Origin: Chelydra serpentina
Lineage: Eukaryota > Chordata > Testudines > Chelydridae
Length of the DNA: 64,000 nucleotides
Reading direction: 5' to 3'
Assembly: GCA_037349315.1 (NCBI GenBank)
Contig: JBAIAC010000007.1
Span: 8,618,001 to 8,682,000, forward strand
Below, piece by piece: positions 1 to 10,094 of the stretch; the first letter of the stretch is position 1, and every line of letters begins with the position of its first letter. Both the position numbers and the translations under genes were made by a program. The notes beneath the pieces were generated by a model that had not been told where the DNA came from, did not search any database, and worked only from the letters and a program-made list of their open reading frames with translations.

Positions 1-378
1 TGGTACAAGTAGTATTCCACTGAATGTGACCTCCACAAAAGGAGTGAAACTAGTCTGAAGGGTGAGGGCACATGCTCAAAGTGCTCAGGGAAGAGACAGG
101 GACATGTAGACATTACTCTGCTGTTGGAGTGAGAAATTATTTGGCCTTGTCTACACCAGCATTTCTCTTCCAATCATCCGCTATAGCTTCACCCCACACT
201 AGCATAGCAGCACTAGTGTGGACAGGCTGCTGGCATTTGAACCACTCTGGGGTCTGGATCTGCTGCAAGCCATGGGTGGAGCTGCACCTGCAATAGGAAA
301 ATCGTGGGAAACTAGAAGAAAAAACATAAGGCTGTAATAGCCAAGAAACTGCTGCTGTAAGAGCCAGTGGGATAGTTC
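1..378. other. Unassigned flank
   Basis: No gene or repeat family was recognised here. The last 11 bases (368-378) match 3116-3126 at 10 of 11 positions and are read as the left target-site duplication of the compound element that follows. Confidence 0.4.
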
Positions 379-484
379 CAAGTATCAGAGGGGTAGCCGT
401 GTTAGTCTGTATCCACAGAAACAATGAGGAGTCCGGTGGCACCTTACAGACGAACAGATTTATTTTGGCATAAGCTTTCGTGGG
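379..484 (+). mobile_element. Penelope-like element, left inverted arm
   Basis: From 386 the sequence starts with CAGAGGGGTAGCCGTGTTAG and runs through the block ending CATAAGCTTTCGTGGG at 484. The reverse complement of its inner part recurs at 3019-3110, so the two segments are inverted arms of one element. This arm carries about 30 nt of terminal sequence that the right arm lacks. At 485 it is broken by the first base of an LTR. Inverted arms, a one-sided terminal extension and 11-bp flanking duplications fit Penelope-like retroelements. Family assignment is inference, because no reverse-transcriptase domain is preserved here. Confidence 0.65.
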
Positions 485-1348
485 TGTAACCCCTTTGTGG
501 TTTAGAGAGCATGGCCTCTTTAAATCTTTTTCCTAATGGGGGAGGGGAAGCAGTGAGAAAAAGGAGGGAAACTCCAGGGGATGGAGCTGGAGCTGGAGAG
601 AGAGAAGGGGGACTGCAGTCTGCAGGCCCGCAGAGAAGAAAGAGAGAACCTGCCTGAGGCCCGAGAAGGACAGGGCGGCTGATCGGGGACACCCCAGGAC
701 AGGAGCCAGGAGGAGCACTGTGCCAGGGCGGCATTGCCCGAGAAGGACAGGCTGGAGCTGGACCCCGGATCTGTATCACTGCTGCCCAGAGCTGCATGGG
801 GCTGTGAGTAGTGGGGCTGGTGACTCTGCACTGGGAACAAGGAGGGAGGCTGTTAGCTAGTTAAGTGGGGAGGGGGTCGCTCTGGGTGGCTTTGCAGAGA
901 GCGGCAGAAGAGGACACTGGAGGGGTTTGTTGGGGAAAGTTCACTGGTGCCGAAGATTGACCAGGAGCACCCAAGACTCACCCCTGGACTGGAACTTTGC
1001 TCAGGACTCCTGCAGTCTGTGTGCAGACACATTGCTCAGTGTCTGCCCTTTCGGCCTGTGCTACCACTGGGCCTGTGGGGCCTTGGTTTGGATGCAACCC
1101 TGTTTTACTGCTCCCCCTATATTTCCCCTGGTTGTTTTTCTTCTCTCATCCCTCTGTAAATAAATATTTCCCTTTCTCATATCCATTGTACTTTTCCTGT
1201 GGGTGTGTGTGTTCACTCCGGGGGGTTTGGAACAGGTGCCCCTCGGGTGGAAAGGACTTTCCCTGCTGCATTCCTGCGCGCGCTCTCTCTTGGCCAGAGC
1301 TGCCTGCAGAGCAGACTCCATCTTGGCCACGAGGGCGCTAAAGTTACA
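485..1348 (+). mobile_element. 5' LTR of a PNMA-Gag retroelement
   Basis: This 864-bp block starts with TGTAAC and ends with GTTACA, a perfect 6-bp inverted terminal repeat of the TG...CA type. It is followed after two bases by a primer binding site. It contains a polyadenylation signal AATAAA at 1159-1164 and a GC-rich, G-run-containing U3-like half. No matching 3' LTR occurs downstream, so the element is incomplete. The left boundary coincides exactly with the break in the Penelope-like arm, which supports insertion into, or recombination with, that element. Confidence 0.7.
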
Positions 1349-1350
1349 CT

Positions 1351-1368
1351 TGGTGGCCCGTACGGGGA
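1351..1368 (+). other. Primer binding site, tRNA-Ile type
   Basis: The 18 bases TGGTGGCCCGTACGGGGA are the exact complement of the 3' end, including CCA, of vertebrate tRNA-Ile(AAU) as I know it. The site lies two bases after the LTR end and 105 bases before the Gag start codon, as expected for minus-strand priming of an LTR retroelement. Confidence 0.8.
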
Positions 1369-1473
1369 CTTTGCAGTACACACACGCACACACCTACGTT
1401 GTGCACCCTGGGCTCTCCTTCACAGAGCAAAGAAACTCCTGAGTGACTTTCATCTCAGTTTAAAAAAAAAAAT

Positions 1474-2853
1474 ATGGAGAGGGGATTACTAGAAGACCTG
1501 TGCTGAGGGGCACGAATCCCAATAACCAAAGCTGTGCTGATGGCAGGGTTCCCAGAAGAGATGGAACCAAATTAAATTAAGGAGAGCCTGGAGGCAGCTG
1601 AAATACTAGGGAGAATGAAGGTCCACACCTGTATTTACAACCGCGAAGTGAAGGGCATGGTAGCACTATGTACTCACTCCAAGGAAGCAGATCTTGACAA
1701 AGTGCCCAAAGAGGTGCAAGTAGGAGGTATCCCCTGGACAATTCTGGGGGCAGAGCAGTCCCCTACTAGTGTGCCCGAGTCACTTGAGATGGATTCTTTA
1801 GCGCAGAAATTGCAAGCTCTGATGGTGGATGAGAAGCGGACAAGAGAGGAATTAATTTTGGCATTAGGAGGGGCTCCCACACCCACAGTACCCAGCCTGG
1901 TGGGATGGGCCAAAGAGCTGGGAACCGCTCTCAAAGATGCATTGAAGCCAGCATATGAAAGTGCTCCATACAAGCGGTTACGTTCTTTTTCGGGGATGTC
2001 ACCTGTTCCCTCAGGGGAGGATGATTATGAGACCTGGAGAGATGTTACAGTGCCACTTGTCCAAGAGTGGGAATGCTCTGATGCGGAGAAGCGGAAATGT
2101 GTGCTTGAGAGTCTGAGGGGACCTGCCATGCGAATTGTCCGAGCCCTAAAAGACTCCCAACCAGCCGCCACAGTGCAAGACTATTTAACCGCTCTTGAGA
2201 GTGTCTATGGTGCTACTGATAGCAGTGAAGACCTATATTATCGTTTCCGCCATACCTATCAGGAGCCCCACGAACGATTGTCGGATTTTATCAGGAGACT
2301 AGAGGATTTGCTCCAGCAGGTAGTGCGGAAGAATGGCATCCCCATCCAGCGCATTGATTCCGCTAGGTTGGACCAGTTCCTTCGGGGCACCCGACAAGAT
2401 GGGCTGATGTTGTGGCGACTGCAGCTAAGGGAGTGGGCCCAAAACCCACCCCCATTCCACAAGCTCATTCGAGAGATACGTGAAGAGGAGGCGAGATTGT
2501 TGCAAGTGGACGCAGTGGTGCAGCCGAAGAAGGCAGGGAGTCACACCACTACAGTGCTTGGAGAAATGGAAGAGGCCCCATCAGTGGCAGCGGCACTGAG
2601 AGATTTGACCCGAGAAGTGGCCATGATGAAGGCTCAGGGACATCCTGTGCCATCCTCAACAGGGAAGAGTAGCAGGAGGGGTGATAGCCAGCAAGAAGGT
2701 TTCTGTTACAACTGTGGGAGAGATGGTCACTATGCCTTGGACTGTCAAAACAAGACAGATCATGCAAGGGTATCTCAGAGATTGCAGAAAACCATTAGAG
2801 AGCTTCAGGGAAACACCAACAGGGCTTGGGGAAGGAGCAACCCAAGACCCTGA
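1474..2853 (+). pseudogene. PNMA-like retroelement Gag, two premature stops
   Basis: The frame that includes the 412-codon open stretch 1615-2853 extends upstream to an ATG at 1474, giving about 459 residues in total. It is interrupted by TGA at 1504-1506 and TAA at 1573-1575. The upstream part still reads as a PNMA-type N-terminal region, so the ATG at 1615 is internal. The middle resembles the PNMA/Ty3 Gag capsid fold, with the blocks YKRLRSFSG and VLESLRGPA. A CCHC zinc knuckle (C-X2-C-X4-H-X4-C) is encoded at 2704-2745. Gag packages element RNA into particles; the knuckle binds nucleic acid. There is no following protease or polymerase frame. A domesticated PNMA-family gene is the alternative, but the adjacent LTR and primer site favour a decayed LTR retrotransposon. 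Confidence 0.8.
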
Positions 2854-2896
2854 AATTCCAAGGCTCCCCAGAAAAAAAACACGAAGAGGGGTTACA

Positions 2897-3115
2897 TGGG
2901 TAATTGATGGGAGTGGACCACATCCACCCTGACTGAATTGGCCTTCAACATTGGTTCTCCACTGGTAAGGTAACTCCCTTCTCTTCATGTGCCAATATAT
3001 ATTTATGTTATTTTCACTCCATGCATCTGAAGAAGCGGGTTTTTTACCCATGAAAGCTTATGCCCAAATAAATCTGTTAGTCTTTAAGGTGCCACCGGAC
3101 TCCTCGTTGTTTTTT
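2897..3115 (+). mobile_element. Penelope-like element, 3' segment and right arm
   Basis: The segment resumes the element broken at 484. An open frame ends with residues GSGPHPP and a TGA at 2931-2933, which I take as the C-terminal coding end of the element. Noncoding sequence follows, then the right inverted arm (3019-3110). It stops after a T-run at 3115, about 30 nt short of the terminus seen on the left arm. The next 11 bases (3116-3126) duplicate 368-378 with one mismatch. The exact junction with the Gag unit, near 2885-2900, is uncertain. Confidence 0.6.
3027..3065 (+). ncRNA. Hammerhead-ribozyme-like core in element arm
   Basis: CTGAAGA at 3027-3033 fits the hammerhead box CUGANGA and GAAA at 3052-3055 fits the second box. 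They are separated by a possible stem-loop (GCGGGT/ACCCAT, imperfect here; GTGGGT/ACCCAC in the copy at 16842-16860). GC-TTAT-GC after GAAA would form a very short stem III. Penelope-like elements are known to carry hammerheads in their terminal repeats. Against activity: one extra A follows CUGANGA, stem II has mismatches, and the base expected to be U at 16.1 is C. This copy is probably inactive. Confidence 0.4.
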
Positions 3116-3126
3116 TGGGATGGTTC

Positions 3127-3526
3127 AGCTCCCATTTATACCAGGGTAAACCCAGAGTAATTCTGCTGACTTCAGGACATTGGTGATAGCACACTTCATT
3201 TATCAAAATGTGCCACCGGCTCTGCTAACAACCACAAGGGGTCCAGCCTCGCTTTGAGTTCTTTTACAGCCCAGCAGCAGTCCTCTCCTTTTTGAAAAAT
3301 ACGCTCTTCATTTACGGGGAGGGGCTGGGGTTAGCCAGGGCCAGGCTGAGACAGACTTGCGCCAGCTGGGCACAGACCAAAGTCATCCAGGCCTCATTAT
3401 GGCAGGATGAACTACCTTCACCTGCTGACCCATGGGGATGCTAGTGGATTGGTGGGGCCAGTGTTGGCGCTGATGCCCAGGTGAAGAAATCATTTCCTTT
3501 CCCCTCACATCAGGATACAAACTCCC
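3127..3526. other. Intergenic, no gene seen
   Basis: No coding sequence or confident repeat was recognised in this stretch. Confidence 0.4.
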
Positions 3527-3771
3527 TAGGCTTTGTCTTCACTAACACTTTTGTCAGGCGGAGGTGTGAAAAAACACCCCCCTGACCGACATAAGTTCCA
3601 CTGACAAAAGTGCTGGTGTGGACAGCGCTATGCCGGCGGGAGACGCTCTCCTGCCGACATAGCAAATGCCGCTCATTGGGGTGGTTTAATTATGACACCA
3701 GGAGAGCCCTCTGCTGCCAGCATAGAGCGGCTACATGGGAGACCTTACAGTGGCGCAGCTACATAGCCTTA
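3527..3771. mobile_element. Non-autonomous inverted-repeat DNA element (MITE)
   Basis: The block starts TAGGCTTTGTCTTCACT and ends with ACATAGCCTTA, a degraded inverted terminal pair of the group whose ends contain GTCTACAC/GTGTAGAC. The interior holds imperfect palindromic CCGACA/TGTCGG units. No coding sequence is present. Confidence 0.5.
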
Positions 3772-5037
3772 GTGAGGATCTTTTTAAGTCACTAACCTCC
3801 CAGCTGTCTGCTTATTAAGCTGCGGACAACCTGCCATTTATCTCCTAGATATTCTGCTTAGGTGGCAGAGGCAAAACTCAGTTACCTGACACGCCAGAAA
3901 GTAGCTGGTTCTGATCCAAACATACACAGTGCATGAAGAAAGAGACCAAACAATCGGCATATTTATTTGACCACTTGAGCCATTACACAGCTCCTGTTTG
4001 CAAATATAGGGCTGTGTCTCACAGCAGACGCTGCCTGGCTCAGTTAAATGTAAAATTTGCTCTAAGGGAATAGTTTGTAATTGGGTTCTGCACGTTTTAA
4101 TTAGTTTTACGTAAAAAAGCGCACAATGCAATTTCAGAAATCAACAGCTTGCAGAGTGGCTTTTTCTTTTTTATGGTCACAAAAGCAAAGTAAAGTTAGC
4201 TGGATTTAATGATGTGCTTAAACATATCAAACCCCTCCAAATTCCCTACAAAAATAGGGGACCTTTAACAAGTCTAATGATTAATGATGCTTTTCAAATG
4301 TTAAATGCCTTGTTGAATAATTAATACATTTTAGTTGCTTCATTGTAGAATACGCCTTTATCTCTGTGCTAGGCTGTTTAATGTTTCTTAAGGCAAGCAC
4401 CCTTAAGTAGCCACACAGAAGGTTAATGGGGCAAGCAGAAGGCTTTTAATTATAGGACGAGAAATAAAAGTCGTGTCTAACTCTGCTAAAAATACTGAGT
4501 TTCCCAATAGTTTTTAGAACCCAACTCAGCCCTAGGTCAGAGTGATGTCAGTTTGCCAGCTAGTGTAGAGGGGGCCAAATTGTTAGCATTGTTGAAAATG
4601 GCACTTTCTAAGGGCACTTTCATTTGTGGCTAAAAGAAAAGGCTGAACATATTACATATTATATTACTTCTAATGAAAAAGCATTAAGATGCATGTTATT
4701 TATGTTGGGCAGAGATTTTAAAAGGCAAAGACACCCAGTTTACTTTCAAAGCACCCTCTTACAATCCAGTGCTGAGAGACTTTCACATCTTTATCCGCTC
4801 GCCATGAGGAAAAGAGAACAGCAAACATTATTAGTCATCACTTAAAGTGTGGAGAGCAGCATGATATAGTTTTTTAAAAAACCTGAGTATCTAAAATACC
4901 TTGGAATGGCTTTCAAAAAATATTGTATTTAGTACAGTACAAAACAGGACATTTTTTGTCCCCTACATGGGCATGGCCCTAACGGGGACGTTTGCATTTC
5001 AGTAGCTAAATACAACTCTCTCAATGGTAAAACATGC
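3772..5037. other. Unique AT-rich intergenic sequence
   Basis: No gene or repeat was recognised. 4190-4400 is AT-rich, rich in TAAT-type words and free of repeat signatures, so it is a candidate conserved noncoding element. That is speculative without alignment. Confidence 0.35.
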
Positions 5038-5305
5038 AGGGTGTCTACACTGCTGCTGGGAGCATGCCAGCTAGACAGGCAGACACATGCTAGATTGAGC
5101 AGGATTAACACACTGAAAATAGCAGTGTGTCATGAGTTAGCCACCTGAGTTTGGACCCAGCGGGTCAGGTGGCTAGCTTGTGCTTATGTGGCTATGCCAC
5201 TATATCCACACAGCTATTTTTAGTAAGCTAGCTTGACCAGAGCTAGTGCGTGTCTGTCTACCCAAGGTGGAAGGCATGTTTCCAACTGCAGAGTAGACAG
5301 ACCCT
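5038..5305. mobile_element. MITE with AGGGTGTCTACACT ends
   Basis: The left end AGGGTGTCTACACTGC and the right end GCAGAGTAGACAGACCCT form an imperfect inverted terminal repeat. The interior repeats GCTAGCTT/AAGCTAGC-type palindromes. It has no coding capacity and belongs to the GTCTACACT-ended group found throughout the window. Confidence 0.65.
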
Positions 5306-5570
5306 CAGTGACTTCTCTGGGAGCAAAGGTAGCCCTTTTGAAAATGTCATCTTAAGCCATTTTATATACATATTACACAGAAAAAACTATCTTAAAGGAA
5401 TATTAAAATTGCAGTCACTCACTCAAAAGTGAAGAAAGTTTTAAAGGTGCCTCTGCAATCTTACTGCAGCCCTTTTGTGCATATGTATTATGATACAGTC
5501 TATAATCACATGCCCTCTTTCCACAGGACCCTGCCCCATTCAGTGCACAGGCAGATGGTGCTGTGTGGAC

Positions 5571-5889
5571 AGAAGTGTGGGTGGTCTGGCCTAATGGTTA
5601 GAGTCGGGTGCAAAGCCAAAGGTCAGAGCCGGAGACAGAGTCAGGTGACAACCCAGCAATAGAAGCCAGAGTCAGTGTCGGGGTAGGACATAGGAGCAGG
5701 GAGCTGGAGTGAGGCAGGAACCAGGAACAGTCTGGGATAAAGAGGACAAGGACTAGGAAGAGACAGGGCTCAGGAGTCAGGTAAGCAGGTAGGTCCCACA
5801 GTAGCAGTCAGTCAGGGATTTCTCTAGTTGCTCAGACAACTTCCTGTGCCTTTTTTTGGTTTAAATAGAGCTTCTCAGCCAATCGGTGG
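5571..5889. repeat. Unidentified dispersed repeat, left half
   Basis: A purine-rich block rich in CAGGAA and GGAG words is continued after the LTR insertion by 6995-7110. I infer that it is a pre-existing dispersed repeat because the LTR target duplication joins the halves smoothly. The family was not identified. Confidence 0.35.
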
Positions 5890-6994
5890 TGTGACCGTGT
5901 ACCCCATAAAACTGTATGGGGAGATGCTTATAAATGTATACACGATGTAACTGGACTATGCTTTATGCTACATGTGCCATGTAACATATCTCTGTGAAAG
6001 TTATGACCTACTGAATTTATTCCTCCCGTTTATATGCATGTATCATTGTTGTAGTTGAAGTTATGAATATTGGTTGTATTTCTTGAGAAAGGAATGTGCA
6101 GGTTAAGTGCCCAGTCAAGAAGCACTTAACAGACAATAGAACTTGCAGACATCAATCCATATCTGAACTTTGCCAGGGATGTGGCTGGTCTGAGAAGGAA
6201 CTGAGTTGTGCATAGACAGGTGACTTGTCCATGTGACCCCAACTCCATCTGGTAACTGGATGCCACACAGGGAGAGGGAGGGGTGTCCACCCAGAGGAGA
6301 AAATCTATTTAAACCCCGAGGAAACCCCTCCATTTTGTCTTCAGCTGGCTAAAGAAAGAAGTTCTCCACCCCCCAAGGACACCTGAAAGAGACTGAACAA
6401 AGGACAAAGACATTAGGGGGGTGAGTGATTGCTGGACCCAGGCTAGAAGGAAGATAGCCTGTTTACTTGACCTAGTGAGGTTTTTATCTGTACACAGGGT
6501 GATTAGACATAGAACTGCATGTTCTATTTTATTTTATTTAGTCATTCACTTTGTTCTGTCTGTCACTACTTGAAATTACTTAAATCCTATTTTCTGTACT
6601 TATTAAAATCACTTTTTACTTAAGTTTCCTGGAGTACGAGTTGTTACCTGGGGAAGGCAAACAGCTGTGCATATCTTTCTATCTTTGAAATAGAAGGCGA
6701 ACTATTTATGAGTTTACCCTGTATAAGCTTTATACAGGGTTATTAAGGGTTTGAACCTCTTTGGAAGTTGGACACCTGGGTGTCAAAGGCAAGAGCGCTT
6801 CCAGGAGCCTTACAGTTGTTAGTGGACTTGGCTCGGACCTGGGTCTGTGTTTGCAGCAGATCAATGGAATCTGGCTCAAAACAGACAGGATTCGGGAGTC
6901 CCAAGCTGGAAAAGGCCTGGAAGCAGGGGCAGAAGTAGCCTTGGCACACCAGGTGGCAGCACCAAGCAGGTCTCTCTGGTCCCAACCCGTCACA
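5890..6994 (+). mobile_element. Solo LTR of an endogenous retrovirus-like element
   Basis: The 1105-bp block begins TGTGAC and ends GTCACA, a perfect 6-bp inverted repeat of the TG...CA type. It is flanked by a perfect 5-bp target duplication, GGTGG at 5885-5889 and 6995-6999. A TATA-like TATTTAAA lies at 6306-6313 and an ATTAAA polyadenylation signal at 6602-6607, so the sense strand is plus. No gag, pol or env sequence and no second LTR are present, so this is a solo LTR left by LTR-LTR recombination. Confidence 0.85.
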
Positions 6995-7110
6995 GGTGGT
7001 GCTGAACATTTCTTCCAATCAGGGGCTTTGTGGGTGGGGCCTTTTGCAAGCTAGCACGTCACTTGCTCCTTTCTCCAGTTGTTCAGGTGAGCTGCTGAGT
7101 GGTGGCCATG
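6995..7110. repeat. Unidentified dispersed repeat, right half
   Basis: This is the continuation of the repeat split by the solo LTR, starting with the second copy of the GGTGG duplication. No coding content was seen. Confidence 0.35.
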
Positions 7111-7178
7111 GTGTGAGGACTTAATGAGCTGCTAGTCAGTTTTATTTTATCCACCTTGTTCAATGTGTGGGTCTAACT

Positions 7179-7300
7179 CAGGCCTGGACAACTCATAAAG
7201 CAGTGAGGGCCATATTACTCCAAAGAAAACAGCCGAGGGCCGGATGCGAGGAAAGTTGTTGAGAAAAAAACCCTCTCCGGCCGTATGTTGTGCAGGCCTG
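7179..7300. mobile_element. hAT-type MITE, CAGGCCTG ends
   Basis: The 122-bp element has ends CAGGCCTGGACAACTCAT and ATGTTGTGCAGGCCTG. It is flanked by GTCTAACT (7171-7178) and CTCTAACT (7301-7308), an 8-bp target duplication with one mismatch. An 8-bp duplication is diagnostic of the hAT superfamily. No transposase is encoded. Confidence 0.8.
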
Positions 7301-7439
7301 CTCTAACTGCACATTATTCATAGCCTTCTCTAAATACAACATATTAAATTGCCTCATGGGCTTTCCTATGGTGCTCATCACTATGGTATCTGAGACCAGA
7401 TTCTAAAGGCATTTAAACACCTAAAGATGCAGATAGGCG

Positions 7440-8545
7440 CTACTTGAAATTCTGGATGCAATACTCCAGATGTGGCCTAACCAGTGCCGAACAGAGGGGA
7501 ATAATCACTTCCCTCGATCTGTTGGCAATGCTCCTACTAATGCATCCCAATATGCCATTAGCCTTCTTGGCAACAAGGGCACACTGTTGACTCATATCCA
7601 GCTTCTCATCCACTGTAATCCCCATGTCCTTTTCTTAAGAACTGCCGCTTAGCTAGTCAATCCCCAGCCTGTAGCAGTATATGGGATTCTTCCGTCCTAA
7701 GTGCAGAACTCTGCACTTGTCCTTGTTGAACCTCATCAGATTTATTTTGGCCCAATCCTCCTATTTGTCTAGGTCACTCTGGACCCTATCCCTATCCTCC
7801 AGCATATCTACCTCTTCCCCCCAGCTTAGTGTCATCTGTGTTTACTTGCACTGAGGGTGCAATTCATCCCATCATCCAGATCATTAATAAAGATGTTGAA
7901 CAAAACCGGCCCCAGGACTTGCACCTGGGGCACTCCGCTTGATACTGGCTGCCAACTAGACATTGAGCCGTTGATCACTACCCGTTGAGCCCGATGATCT
8001 AGCCAGCTTTCTATCCACCTTATAGTCCATTCATCCAATCCATACTTCTTTAACTTGCTGACAAGAATACTGTGGGACACCATATCAAAAGCTTTGGTAA
8101 AGTCAAGGTATATCACGTCCACTGCTTTCCCCATATCCACAGAGCTAGTTATCTCATCATAGAAGGCAGTCAGGTTGGTCAGGCATGACTTGCTCTTGTT
8201 GAATGCATGTTGACTGTTCCTGATCACCTTCCTCGTCTCTGAGTGCTTCAAAATGGATTCCTCGAGGACCTGCTCCGTGATTTTTTCCAGGGACTGAGGT
8301 GAGGCTGACTGGCTTGGAGTTCCCCGGATTCTCCTTCTTCCCTTTTTTAAAGATGGGCACTATATTTGCCTTTTTCCAATTGTCTGGGACCTCCCCCGAT
8401 CATCATGAGTTTTCAAAGATAATGGCCAATGGCTCTGCAATCACATCAGCCAACTCTCTCAGCACCCTCGGATACAGTGAATCCAGCCCCATGGACTTGT
8501 GCATGTCCAGCTTTTCTAAATAGTCCTTAACCTGTTCTTTCACCA
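7440..8545 (-). pseudogene. CR1 LINE ORF2 reverse transcriptase, decayed
   Basis: On the minus strand, fragments run in CR1 order. A segment with [16 protein letters not shown] residues (about 8360-8300) comes first. The fingers/palm blocks [18 protein letters not shown] and SGVPQ...[13 protein letters not shown] lie in 8251-7832. A catalytic D-D-T-K-L segment (just below 7862) survives in another frame. The connection and C-terminal blocks, including [20 protein letters not shown], lie in 7625-7440. ORF2 of CR1 carries endonuclease and reverse transcriptase for target-primed retrotransposition. Frameshifts and stops separate the pieces, and both the endonuclease end and the 3' tail are missing, so it is dead. 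Confidence 0.9.
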
Positions 8546-9450
8546 CTCCTCAGACTTCTCAATAAAGTCCCAGTCTCCTTGCTTAGCCAGTCCTAGTCTG
8601 CTTCTCCAGGCTCAATGTCTGCATTCCAGTTTCTGTTCTACTTCCAGTCCTAGTTTCCTTGCCCAGCAAGTTCCAGATTCCCCTCTCCTTGCTCCTTGTC
8701 CAATCTGTCTCGCCTCCCCCACACACCCATTTACCCCCACTTTGGTTTATAGTCTGAGTTTCCATCTCAAGGCTCATCATCTGAACTCAGTCTTCCCTCC
8801 AAAAATATTGGCTCCCAGTCCTCCCATCCCATCTCATTTTCCTTCTCAGTTTCCCCTCTGGCTCTCAGTCAATGTCCTTCTCCAGCTAGCCCCAGCCTCC
8901 CCAACCAGCTCCCAGTCCCACTACCTCTCTCTTCCCCTCACCTCTAGGCCCCCTTTCTCAATCTACTTCTCCCCATTCACTATCTTGGCTCTTTTCCCCG
9001 CTGCATTCAGGGCAGACACCTTCCTCCTCCATACTGCTCAGGCCAGCACTGAGCACACAGGATACACAGAAACCCTACTCTCAGTTCCAGTGCCACCCTG
9101 GCCCGCAGCAGCAGTTACAAGGGAAGTCCATCTTACCCCTGCAGCCCTGGTCTGATGCATGCTCAGTCACTCTGATGATGGTGAATGCACAGTCTGGTTA
9201 CTCAAAGGAGCCGTGAAGGGATGGAGCATGCTCAGTGAGGACAGAATCTTCAGAGACTGTAGTTACGAAACTCTAACAAATCTATTGAAAAAAATCTCAG
9301 TTTGCACATGCTCAGATTCTTATAATGTAGCCAACTGTGGGTGGATTTTCACAGTAAAAAGCATATCGCCGGCTCAGTGGCCACCTTCCAGCAAAACTTC
9401 AAGTCCCTGCTCCAACACATGGTGACACTAGAACTTCTCAAATAAAGGTT
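8546..9450. repeat. Pyrimidine-rich tract and possible dispersed repeat
   Basis: 8560-9010 on the plus strand is strongly C/T-rich, with recurring CCCAGT, CTCC and TTCC words. Between 9150 and 9320 the word ATGCTCAG occurs three times (ends at 9166, 9235 and 9315), spaced about 70-80 bases. No gene is supported; open frames here reflect skewed composition. Confidence 0.4.
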
Positions 9451-10094
9451 GCCAGAATATTTTTATTAACATGGCAAAATAATGCATTTCCCCTAGTCTC
9501 ATTCTCAGAAACAACTGAAGCATTTTAGCTGAAAATGGTCCCAGAAATAACCACCTATGGCAGCCACCCACTAGGTTAGTTTCAGCCTGATCAGTAAAAG
9601 TTTGGCCTTGTTATAAGCAACTAAAAACAGGGGCTTATAATGGGAAGTGTTGGAGAACCTTAGTATACATATACACAGGCACACTTATTAAAATAGTTAT
9701 GAGGCAATCAGATTTTCAGTAAATGGTGTTACTCTTTCAAAAGGTAAAGCTGGTGTTAGTGAAATTTAAACAAACAACCACCAGATTCTCTGCTGGCATA
9801 AATCGGAGCAGGTGTATTGACACTCCCCCAGCTCTGGATCTGGCCCTAAATATAAGTTTATTGTTGGTGAAAGGTTCTGGATTGTCAGTGCTGAAGACAA
9901 AAGCCCTCTTTTTAGACACAAAGCAGGTACCGAATGGACAGCAAATGATCAGGCTCCCCATGTTGCTCAGTTTATGAAGCCCAGTGCTGTCATCAATCTG
10001 GGACTATTAAGATTAAAAATTCTAAAAATAAAATCATGGAACTAATCAATGAGCGAGCCTTAAATTTCACCACTCAGTTCAATTACATTCCGTC
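9451..10094. other. Intergenic, no gene seen
   Basis: No coding sequence, RNA gene or recognisable repeat was found. Confidence 0.35.

Noticed and set aside
8742..9155. 137-codon plus-strand frame
   Set aside because: It is a Pro/Ser/Leu translation of a pyrimidine-rich tract without start context or similarity.
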